NCBI GenBank assembly: GCA_024734495.1
Contig: JALMQS010000153.1
Location: 9,635,294 to 9,699,293, forward strand
Direction: 5' to 3'
DNA length: 64,000 nucleotides
Source: Forficula auricularia
Taxonomy: Eukaryota > Arthropoda > Insecta > Dermaptera > Forficulidae
Shown here: positions 1 to 10,269 of the stretch, piece by piece
Numbering within the stretch: the first letter of the stretch is position 1
Layout of the letters: each line of letters starts with the position of its first letter
Position numbers and translations under genes: made by a program
The notes under the pieces: model-generated
The model's input: the letters and a program-made list of their open reading frames with translations, nothing else
Told to the model about the DNA's origin: nothing
Databases searched by the model: none

Positions 1-30
1 CTTGAGTAAGATACGAGGTAGGTTTCACAA

Positions 31-186
31 AAAAGAAATAAAACAAAATTGAGTTTTGAATTCGATATATTTTGGGGGTTAGCCCATCATCAGGAGTCTA
101 AGAAAACTGACTTTCTTAGACTCCTGATGATGGGCTAAACCCGAAATATATCGAATTCAAAACTCAATTTTGTTTTATTTCTTTTT
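31..186. repeat. Penelope-type terminal palindrome
   Basis: Near-perfect inverted repeat: arms 31-105 and 112-186 around a 6-base spacer. The right arm carries CTGATGA (124-130), a GGG/CCC stem (132-134/140-142), GAAA (143-146) and TATATC, the order of a hammerhead core. The left arm read on the minus strand has CAAA in place of GAAA. The same arrangement of motifs recurs at the ends of the Penelope-like elements at 20566-21290 and 49611-51785, so this is read as a solo terminal repeat. The family assignment is inference. Confidence 0.6.
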
Positions 187-453
187 TTATTTTTATTATT
201 ATATGCAATTTTAATTTCTCATTTTGATTATGAGACTATTTTATTAGAAATATCACATTTCTTCCGAATTTTGAACCCCCCGACACTCTTTTTGGTCAAT
301 ATAAATTTCACATAGTGAGTCATTTTCATAAGGTCATATTGGATGCATATACGTAATTTCGTACAAATCGATTAAAGGGTCTAACAATTATATTGATAGT
401 TCTATTTTTTTGAACCTCCCCAATTTCGCCCCCGAAAAAAATAATAACTCTCT
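187..453. other. AT-rich DNA without a recognised feature
   Basis: No coding region or repeat boundary recognised. It contains short C-runs (about 275-280 and 415-435) in otherwise AT-rich sequence. Confidence 0.5.
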
Positions 454-1060
454 TTTTACTTTATCCAATGCGAAGCATGGGAGAAAGTATTGGAATCGCT
501 CTCGCGGCAAGCGCGACTTCAAGGGTCCTCAGGTAAAGACTACCGGAACCCATAGACTCAATTAAGGTCACAAATTGAAGTATTCAATGAGATTGAATTT
601 TAGCACGTGACGTTTTTGCCAAAAATTACCTGGAATCTCGCCGAGAGGCCAAAAAGTGCCATTTTTTTTGGAAGTGCGTGGGGATGGATGGATGGATATA
701 TGTGTGTGTGTTATCGTTTGTTTCGACAACGATTTTTTCCACACCTTTGCGCTGATTGAAATGAAATTGAAAACCTACCATTAGTTTAACAAAATGAAGC
801 GCTGATTAGTTTTTGGTACATATCGGTCCACAAACATTAGTACTTTATTTCAGTACTTTTTTAGTTTTTTCTAAATATCTTGAAAATGACTTAACCAATT
901 TTGAGGAAATTTAATATCCTAATTAAGTACCTTGGGGACCACAAAAAAGGTTAAATAAAGTTTTTAGTAAAATTATATTTTAAAGTACTTTACTCAAGAA
1001 CATATTAATATTTCAAATGAATTTGGATGGATTTTAGCAACGATCCGTTGCAGTTTATTT
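454..1060 (-). repeat. Foldback-family copy A, short deleted form
   Basis: Minus-strand copy of the family described at 14971-17018. The conserved right half (right terminus GGATAAAGTAAAAA at about 454, then the TCCA/CATC microsatellite and the AGTAC-rich block) is joined at about 1000 directly to the left terminus (AAATAAACTGCAACGG, about 1045-1060). The whole tandem-repeat palindrome is missing, so only about 0.6 kb remains. Confidence 0.75.
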
Positions 1061-1640
1061 ATAATATTAAAGGTTCATATACTGTATTCCATTTTTCTTG
1101 GTTTTTTAGTTTGAGAATCATATAATTTTAAATTTTAACCCCCACCCCACTTTACTTTTAGTTTCTATTTCAATCAAAATATAATCAGCTCTTAATTTCA
1201 CCAAAACTACAAGTGACACTTCGTTTGGTATTCATAGTAGTTTTTAAAGCAAACACAAAATTTGGTAACATACATGGTATTCTTAACATACCTACTAACA
1301 GACATTTTGACAAAATAATTAATATCTTGAAAAACATAATTTTTTCTATGTTCAGTCATAAAAGCTTTTTGTAGACCAAAACTCCATGGTTTCACTCAAT
1401 TTTTTTTATCAAAAATGTTTCACTCGTTTTTAAAATATTTCGAAAAAACAAAGCAACACAATTCTAATCACTTTTTTTTTGTTCATGGAGAATACCTACT
1501 GTAGGTTCTAGGTGAAACATATTTAATGAAATTTAAATTCTTATCACGAATAAGCAAAAATATTTTTTTAGTGACGTCAATACATCGTTTCAGCGAAGGC
1601 GACGGAGTTTCAACTTTCCAGCCCGAACCATTCGCTTTCG
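1061..1640. repeat. Dispersed repeat flank, no gene
   Basis: Segments around 1075-1460, read on the minus strand, match the plus strand at 13920-14960 (shared CAAAATGTCTGTT-type and TTACCAAAT stretches and a C/G-run). In both places the segment lies next to a foldback left terminus. Short open frames here show no domain. 1470-1640 has no recognised content. Confidence 0.5.
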
Positions 1641-4006
1641 AAATAAACTGCAACGGATCATTTGCTAAACTTTATCCAAATTCATTTGCGATCAAGTTTG
1701 TTCCTTTATTATTAATCAGATATCACTTGCAATTTGTAGTTCATATTGACATTGATTCAAAAATAATTCTCATCTAATACTTGAGGAATAACCATTTTAT
1801 ATTGATTTTTGATATTTCGGTGTTATTATTAACCATTTAGACATTTTAAAATCAAAAATACGAACACTCTATCTAATACTAGAGGAATAATCTTCTATGC
1901 CATTAGGTTTTTGACGTTTCGATTATTATTGGTAACCATTAAGCTGAAGACATGGAGGAATCGACTTAAAATAACGATCGATTCTACCTAATATTGATAG
2001 CTATCCCTGATGTATCTATTTTTGATATTTAATTACGATGGAATTTAATGAAAATGTAATTGATCTAAAACAAAAATATCAAATTTTTTATAAACAACTC
2101 AAGCTTGAGTTGTTTACCAAAAAAAGAATTTAGTCTTTTTGATTTTAAGTCGATCTTCCACATTTTCGTAGAGGTTTCCATTAATAGTCAAAACATCAAA
2201 ATGCACCAATAAGGTTATTCTCTGTTAGATAAGAATTATCGTTATTTTTGATTTTATGTCGATTCCTCCATGCCTTCAGCAATGGTTACCAATAATAATC
2301 GAAACGTCAAAAACCTAATGTAGAATTGTTGTTCCTCAAGTATTAGATGAGAATCGATGGTTGTTTTTGATTTTAAGTCGATTCCTCTATGTCTTCGGCA
2401 ATGGTTACAATAATAACCGAAATGTCAAAAATCCAATATAGAATGGTTATTCCTCAAGTATTAGATGAGAATCAATCGCTATTTTTGGTTTAAAGTCGAT
2501 TTCTCTATGTCTTCAGCAATGGTTACACAAAAACCGAAACGCTAAAAATCCAATATAGAATGATTATTCCTCAAGTACTAGATGAGAATCAATCGCTATT
2601 TTTGGTTTAAAGTCGATTTCTCAATGTCTTCAGCAATGGTTACTAATAAAACCGAAACGTCAAAAATCCAATATAGAATGATTATTCCTCAAGTACTAGA
2701 TGAGAATCAATCGCTATTTTTGGTTTAAAATCGATTCTATGTCTTCAGCAATGGTTACTAATAAAAAACCGAAACGTCAAAAATCCAATATAGAATGGAT
2801 ATTTCTCAAGTATTAGATGAGAATCAATCGCTATTTTTTATTTTAAGTCGATTCCTTCCATGTCTTCTTGCGCAATGGTTACTAATAAACCGAAACGTCA
2901 AAAATCCAATATAGAATGATTATTCCTCAAGTACTAGATGAGAATCAATCGCTATTTTTGGTTTAAAGTCGATTTCTCAATGTCTTCAGCAATGGCGTCA
3001 ATAAAAACCGAAACGTCAAAATCCAATATAGAATGACTTTCGGTACTAGATGAGATCAATCGCTATTTTTGGTTTAAAATCGATTTCTCTATGTCTTCAG
3101 CAATGGTTACTAATAAAAACCGAAACGTCAAAAATCCAATATAGAATGGATATTTCTCAAGTATTAGATGAGAATCAATCGCTATTTTTGGTTTAAAATC
3201 GATTTCTCTATGTCTTCAGCAATGGTTACTAATAAAACCGAAACGTCAAAAATCCAATATAGAATGATTATTCCTCGAGTACTAGATGAGAATCAATCGC
3301 TATTTTTGGTTTAAAATCGATTTCTGTCTTCAGCAAAGGTAACGGATAAGAAAACAACGCAGTTGCTATGGTTACTCATATAAAAATTCCTCCCAAATTT
3401 TTAGCATTTCACAGAGAGAAGCCTATCCATTCTGCTTCAAGCAAGGCTAAATGAGCTATATTAAAACTTTCAAATGAATAAATTTTAAAGAATTTAAAAA
3501 ATTAAAAAGTAACATCTTACTCTAGAGTAAAGTACTTTTAAAATATAATTTTTTACTAAAAAACTTTATTTAACCTTTTTGTGGTCCCCAAGGTACTTAA
3601 TTAGATATTAAATTTCATCAAAATTGGTTAAGTCATTTTCAAGATATTTAGAAAACTAAAAAAGTACTGAAATAAAGTACTAATGTTTGTGGACCGATAT
3701 GCCCAAAACTAATCAGCGCTTCATTTTGTTAAACTAATGGTAGGTTTTCAATTTCATTTCAATCGGTGCAACGGTGTGGAAAAAATCGTGGGCCAAACGA
3801 TAACATCCATCCATACATCCATGTGCACTACAAATGAAAAAATCGCACTTTTTGCCTCGATTTATTTCGGACTTTTTGGTAAAACAAGCACAAGTAATAT
3901 CCCACTACAATTTTAGACTTTTATTCAGTCCATGGGTTCCAAAATTTTGACCACAAGCACCCCGAGAAATATTTTTACCCATGCTTTGCATTGGATAAAG
4001 TAAAAA
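1641..4006 (+). repeat. Foldback-family copy B, full length
   Basis: Left terminus at 1641. Inverted tandem units run to the centre AACTCAAGCTTGAGTT (centre 2103/2104). Direct tandem units of about 119 bp continue to about 3330, then a unique block to about 3520, then the right half to GGATAAAGTAAAAA at about 4006. The region just before the right end is diverged (3840-3960). No coding capacity is seen. Confidence 0.8.
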
Positions 4007-4045
4007 TTGCAAAATTTGAATTACCGAGCCTTGAAAAAATTTTCA

Positions 4046-6045
4046 TTTTTACTTTATCCAATGCAAAGCATGGGTAAAGCATTGTAATCGCTCTCGGGGC
4101 AAGCGTGGTTTCAAAGGGTCCTCTCAGGTAAAGACTACGGAACCCATGGACTCAATTAAAGTCACAAATTGTAGTATTCAATTAGGTTGAATATTAGCAC
4201 GTGGCGGTTTTGCCAAAAATTACATGGGGTCTCGTCGAGAGGCCAAAAAGTGCGATTTTTTCATTTAGTGCGTGCGGATGTATGGATGTATGTATGTATG
4301 GATGTATGTATGGATGTATGGATGTATGTATGGATGTATGTATGGATGTATGTATGGATGTATGTATGGATGTATGTTAGCGTTTTTTTGGCCCACGATT
4401 TTTTCCACAATCACATCGATTGAAATGAAATTGAAAACCTACCATTAGTTTAACAAAATGAAGCGCTGATTAGTTTTTGGTACATATCGGCCCACAAACA
4501 TTAGTACTTTATTTCAGTACTTTTTTAGTTTTTTCTAAATATCTTGAAAATGACTTAACCAATTTTGATGAAATTTAATATCCTAATTAAGTACCTTGGG
4601 GACCACAAAAAAGGTTAAATAAAGTTTTTAGTAAAATTTATATTTTAAAGTACTTTACTCTAGAGTAAGATGGTACTTTTTTTAATTTTTAAATTCTTTA
4701 AAATTTATTCATTTGAAAGTTTTAATATAGCTCATTTAGCCTTGGTTAAGTAAGAATGGATAGGCTTCTCTCTGTGAAAAATGCTAAAAATTTGGGAGGA
4801 ATTTTTATGAGTAACCATAGCAACTGCGTTGTTTTCTTATCCGTTACCTTTGCTGAAGACAGAGAAATCGATTTTAAACCAAAAATAGCGATTGATTCTC
4901 ATCTAGTACTTGAGGAATAATCATTCTATATTGGATTTTTGACGTTTCGGTTTTTATTAGTAACCATTGCTGAAGACATAGAGAAATCGACTTTAAACCA
5001 AAAATAGCGATTGATTCTCATCTAGTACTTGAGGAATAATCATTCTATATTGGATTTTTGACGTTTCGGTTTTTATTAGGTAACCATTGCTGAAGACATA
5101 GAGAAATCGACTTTAAACCAAAAATAGCGATTGATTCTCATCTAGTACTTGAGGAATAATCATTCTATATTGGATTTTTGACATTTCGGTTTTTATTGGT
5201 AACCATTGCTGAAGACATGGAGGAATCGACTTAAAAATCAAAAATAGCCATCGATTCTCATCTAATACTTGAGGAATAACCATTCTATATTGATTTTTTG
5301 GCGTTTCGGTTTTTATTGGTAACCATTGTTGACATGGAGGAATCGACTTTAAAAATAAAAAATTGACATCGATTCTCATCTAATACTTGAGGGAATAACA
5401 ATTCTACATTAGGTTTTTGACGTTTTGATTATTATTAAAATCATTGCTGAAGATACGGAGGAATCGACATAAAATCAAAAATAACGATCGATTCTTATCT
5501 ATATCACTAGAGGAATAACATTATTGCATTCCAAACTTGAGTTGTTTACCAAAAAGAATTTAGTCTTTTTGATTTAAGTCGATTCTTCCTCTATAATGCC
5601 AATAGAGGTTGCCATTAATGGTCAAAACATCAAAAAATGGAATGCACAAGGTTATTCCTCTAGTATTAGATGAGAATCGATCGTTATTTTTGATTTTAAG
5701 TCGATTCCTCCATGTCTCCAGCAATGGTTACCAATAATAATCGAAACGTCAAAAGTCCTATCAGAATTCACAGCACCTCGGTATTAGACAGATGAGACCG
5801 ATGGCTATTTTTGATTTTAAGTCGATTCCTCTATGTCTCAGCAATGGTTGCAATAATAACCGAAATGTCAAAATCCAATGTGGAATGGTTATTCCTCGAC
5901 TCTTAAATGAGAATTATTTTTGAATTGATGTCAATATGAACTACAAATTGCAAGTGATATCTGATTAATAATAAAGGAACAAACATATTAATATTTCAAA
6001 TGAATTTGGATAAAGTTTAGCAACGATCCGTTGCAGTTTATTTAT
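4046..6045 (-). repeat. Foldback-family copy C, full length, head-to-head with B
   Basis: Same family as copy B in the opposite orientation: right terminus at about 4046, GGATGTATGTATG-type microsatellite at about 4275-4375, unique block 4680-4850, tandem units 4855-5520, degenerate centre near 5530, left terminus at about 6045. It lies 40 bp from copy B, so the two right ends face each other. The 88-aa minus-strand open frame at 5113-5379 is translated tandem repeat, not a gene. Confidence 0.8.
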
Positions 6046-7483
6046 TTGGTATATTCGCTTAGGTTTGCTCCAATTTTTTGTTATCTGTTTAATTTTATGT
6101 CATACAATTTCTTAAATAAACGAATTTTTATCGTCTAATGAATGTTCGTTGAAAACCTTATTAATATTTAAAGAAATATTTTTTTTTTCTAAATAGGGCA
6201 CGGAAGGAATAATTCCTTTTTGACTCTCTCTTAGCATTTAAGAAGTTTGACAAAGACAAGCTCGTACTAGTTTTAGTAGATTAGAAATTACTGTTAATTC
6301 CTGCTATTCTAGAAAGACCCGTTTTTCGATTAGAGCGATACTTTTATGCATAAAGGAAAAAATCACGTCCAGTTGACTTAACTAAATAAGTAATTAGGAA
6401 AATATTTTAATATAAATTCTTGTAAATTTATTAATGTCACATTTAGACAGTTCTAATGTTTGCTAGGTAACGAGGATATTGAATTCATTAAAAAATTGAA
6501 TTTATTTTTGCTTATCTGTTTTTAGAAAATTCGAATAAGAAAAATCATATTCAAGCAACATTTTTTCTGTCTCTCTGGATTTCAATATCTTAAATAACAG
6601 AATCTTGTAGAAATTTCGTTTTGGTGCCAAAATATTGTTGATTCCAATATATATTTTTTTTTATTTAAAATCAAACTTTATTTAATCAAAGCCAATTACA
6701 ATAATTATCAAACAATTAATCTATAATACTTAATTTAAATTATTACTTCCAATATGGAACAGGTAATAGCAATAGGGAAATAGACATATTTAACACCTCT
6801 AAAAATAAATCAAAGATCATTTTTTCCGAAAATTTATGACAGTCTGATGGGAGTGATTTGCATTGCTTTATTTTTGATTTATTATTATTAAACTATTGAA
6901 TGGCATATCTTTGTTGAATTTTGTCTTTACTTAATTTTACGAGATTTTGTTTTTGTTTTTGTTTTTGTTTTGAATGAATTTATGTGAACATCCCCACCAG
7001 CACCGTAAACATTGTAATACTTAATTATATGTACCTTCATTATGTTTCTCTTTTATCTTTGCTTTTCTTTTCATTATTGTTTTCTGTATGATTTTCATGT
7101 GATAGTTCTTTTATTGTTAATTATATTTATTGTTCGAGTATAGATTATTGTATTTTTTATTGCATTGTTTATATATGACGTTGATGTTTTATTTTGTAAT
7201 TCTTTGTAAAAAAAAAAAAAAATTTTTTTATTTTTTTTTATTTTTCTTGATATAACACTCATTATACACGTATTTGACATTTTTGTAAGTGGACTACTAG
7301 TCCGTAAAATTATCTAAATAAATAAATAAATAAATAAATATGAAGAAGTACCTAATTATATTTGTGTTCTCTAGCTTTTTTGGGCGAAAATTGAGAGATG
7401 ATTTGAAAATTTCTAGTTAATGTGATGAAATTTGACACTATTAGTATTAAGCTATATCTTTGCTTTCAAGCTCCAATTATTTA
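6046..7483. other. AT-rich DNA, no gene seen
   Basis: No recognisable coding region. It includes homopolymer A/T runs near 7210-7245 and an (AAAT)n microsatellite at about 7316-7340. Confidence 0.5.
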
Positions 7484-8755
7484 AAATAAACTGCAACGGA
7501 TCGTTGCTAAACTTTATCCAAATTCAATCGAAATATTAATATGTTTGTTCCTTTATTATTAATCATATATCACTTGCAATTTATAGTTCATGTTGACATT
7601 AATTAAAAATAATTCTCATTTAATAGTCGAGGAATAACCATTCACATTGATTTTGACATTTCGGTTATTATTGCTGAAGACATGGAGGAATCGACTTAAA
7701 TCAAAATAGCTATCGATTCTCATCTAATACTTGAGGAATAACAATTCTAGCTAGCTCAAGCAGTTGTTACCAAAAAATTTAGTCTTTTTGATTTTTAAGT
7801 CGATTCTTCTACATTTTCAGTAGAGGTTTCCATTAATAGTCAAAACATCAAAAATGGAATTCAATAAGGTTATTCCTCTAGTATTAGATAAGAATCGATC
7901 GTTATTTTTGATTTTAAGTCGATTCCTCCATATCTTCAGCAATGGTTACCAATAATAATCGAAACGTCAAAAACCTAACATGTAGAATTGTTATTCCTCA
8001 AGTATTAGATGAGAATCAATCGCTATTTTTGATTTCAAGTCGATTCCTCTATGTCTTCAACAATGGTTACCAATAAAAACCGAAACGTCAAAAATCCAAT
8101 ATAGAATGATTATTCCTCAAGTACTAGATGAGAATCAATCGCTATTTTTGGTTTTGGGAAGTCGATTTCTCTATGTCTTCAGCAATGGTTACTAATAAAA
8201 ACCGAAACGTCAAAAATCCAATATAGAATGATTATTCCTCAAGTACTAGATGAGAATCAATCGCTATTTTTGGTTTAAAGTCGATTTCTCTATGTCTTCA
8301 GCAATGGTTACTAATAAAAACCGAAACGTCAAAAATCCAATATAGAATGATTATTCCTCAAGTACTAGATGAGAATCAATCGCTATTTTTGGTTTAAAGT
8401 CGATTTCTCTATGTCTTCAGCAATGGTTACTAATAAAAACCGAAACGTCAAAAATCCAATATAGAATGATTATTCCTCAAGTACTAGATGAGAATCAATC
8501 GCTATTTTTGGTTTAAAATCGATTTCTCTGTCTTCAGCAAAGGTAACGGATAAGAAAACAACGCAGTTGCTATAGTTACTCATAAAAATTCCTCCCAAAT
8601 TTTTAGCATTTCACAGAGAGAAGCCTATCCATTCTTACTTAAGCAAGGCTAAATGAGCTATATTAAAACTTTCAAATGAATAAATTTTAAAGAATTTAAA
8701 AAATTAAAAAATTACCATCTTACTCTAGAGTAAAGTACTTTAAAATATAATTTTA
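7484..8755 (+). repeat. Foldback-family copy D, left part
   Basis: Left terminus at 7484, degenerate centre near 7750, then tandem units to about 8530. Four consecutive units have spacings of about 122, 119 and 119 bp. The unique block ends at ATAATTTTA (8755), where the element is interrupted. It resumes at 12949. Confidence 0.8.
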
Positions 8756-9650
8756 GTTTTCTCATGTCAACATGTCATGGAATATAAATAAAATATTTTG
8801 TTTATTTATTAAATAATTAATTGTTATCTATATTGAACATTGTTAATTTTCTATTATTGTTTTAAATTAATCAGTTGAATAGAAAAAGTTCATTCTTGCA
8901 TCGAATCTTATGCAGATTGTAAAAATCTGATTAAGTATAAGTATATAATAAATTTATTTTTATCTATATATTATAATTATGTTGTGTTATTTTTAATAAT
9001 TATTTTAGCTTTAAATAAAAGGATAGATTGGTTTAATTATAATATCCATGGGGGCCTTAAACATTTATATCTAACCAAGGCCGTATCCAGGGGGGTTGGG
9101 GGTTAGAGTGGTCGAACCCCCCCCCCCCATCCCGAAATATACATATCTTTTTTTTTTTTATTTAAAATATATAAAGAGGTCATTTACATTTATTTATTTA
9201 TTTTTTATGTTCTGTCTAAATGGGCTTTGTTCCCGTTGACAATAAATAAAAAAATAAACATTTATAACAGCCCGGGTAATAAGTTTTTTAATAAATATTT
9301 AAAATAATAAACATTTTTGCAACTTTGCCGGTGACTTGGATGCACTCCAGAGAGAACATTTTCTACTTTGAGGAGGCTTAAATCGAATACTAAGGAACTC
9401 CTGTGGCCAAGCAATAGACTTACCGGATTAGCTCTTATGTCTGATTGACATATCAATAACATAAAGTACTTCCGCTGATCCTAGAATGCTGAAATTTGGC
9501 ATACTGGTAAAGCTTGGAACATTAATAAAGGGGAAAATTGAAAAACCGAAACTTTCCCTTCTTCGGGGTCCGAAATGAACGGGGTGAAATTTATGAAAAA
9601 CGGACAGTGTTTTTAACAAATATTTTATGAGAAATATTTAATAATTATTA
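8756..9650. other. 5' portion of the insertion in copy D
   Basis: AT-rich insert DNA without a gene. 9079-9138 is a G-run followed by a C-run that can fold back on itself. 9440-9610 resembles 41650-41830 (shared AAATTTGGC.TACTG and CTTCTTC.GGG.CCGAAATGAA stretches), so it is a dispersed repeat. It may be an older insertion into which the RTE element landed, or part of the same insertion event. Confidence 0.4.
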
Positions 9651-9939
9651 TTATAAATGTCTCAGGAACTCATTTCTGATGAGTACGTGGATTGCGACCA
9701 CGGGGTTATCCGAGCTAAGTCTGACATTGCTTCCACTTACTTGTGTCAGGCTTCTCTTTTTCTCTCTCCTATACGGCCTCCCTTGGCCAACTCTTGTTTT
9801 TTTTTTTTTTTTTTTTACCGACTCCGACGCTATTAGGTTTTCGAGGGCTAGGAGTTGATTTCCTTTTTCATTTTTCTTCTCTTCAACATGTGGAAGGCAA
9901 CGGGAAACCACCACATTACAAATCCCGAGAATATGCAAC

Positions 9940-10269
9940 ATGACGATTTCTCTTCGAGTAAAGAATTCCGGAGGTAAACTAGCCCCTCGTTCGGATCTCC
10001 GGGAAGGGGCTACCCGAGGAGAGACCATCATAAAGGGAAAAATAAATAATGACGTTCTACGAGTCGGAGCGTGGAATGTTAAGACGCTAAGGGGAGAAGA
10101 TAAACTAGTGAATTTAAAGCGGGAAATGGATAGACACAAATTGGACATTATTGGGATTAGTGAAATGAGATATCCAGAAGAGGGAGATTTTTGGTTCGAA
10201 AACAGCCATAGAATCATTCACACGGGGGGGGCAGAATGGGAGGGCAGGAGTGGGCATTATTATGAATAA
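9940..10269 (+). pseudogene. RTE endonuclease N-terminus, frameshifted
   Basis: N-terminal part of an apurinic-type (exonuclease III fold) endonuclease that nicks target DNA for target-primed reverse transcription. The frame opens with a basic leader. The catalytic Asn motif (GAWNVKTL) lies at about residues 43-50 and the Glu motif (GISEMRY) at about residues 72-78. The frame ends at 10269, but homology passes into the frame that starts at 10250, within the run coding GGAEWEGR. A single-base loss there explains the break. Together with the next entry it would form one polyprotein. The ATG at 9940 is only the first Met of the open frame; the true start is unknown. Confidence 0.75.

Noticed and set aside
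4187..4423. 78-aa frame with MDVWMYVW repeats
   Set aside because: Translated microsatellite; the same holds for frames at 16663-16879 and 17294-17482.
5113..5379. 88-aa minus-strand open frame
   Set aside because: Translation of the tandem unit of the foldback family (internally repeated peptide), not a gene.
8100..8530. Regularly spaced repeats that might suggest a CRISPR array
   Set aside because: Units are contiguous 119-bp tandem copies with no unique spacers, in an insect genome, and part of a mobile family.
9651..10217. 188-aa minus-strand frame
   Set aside because: Antisense to the RTE 5' region and endonuclease; includes poly-Lys from a T-run and has no domain.
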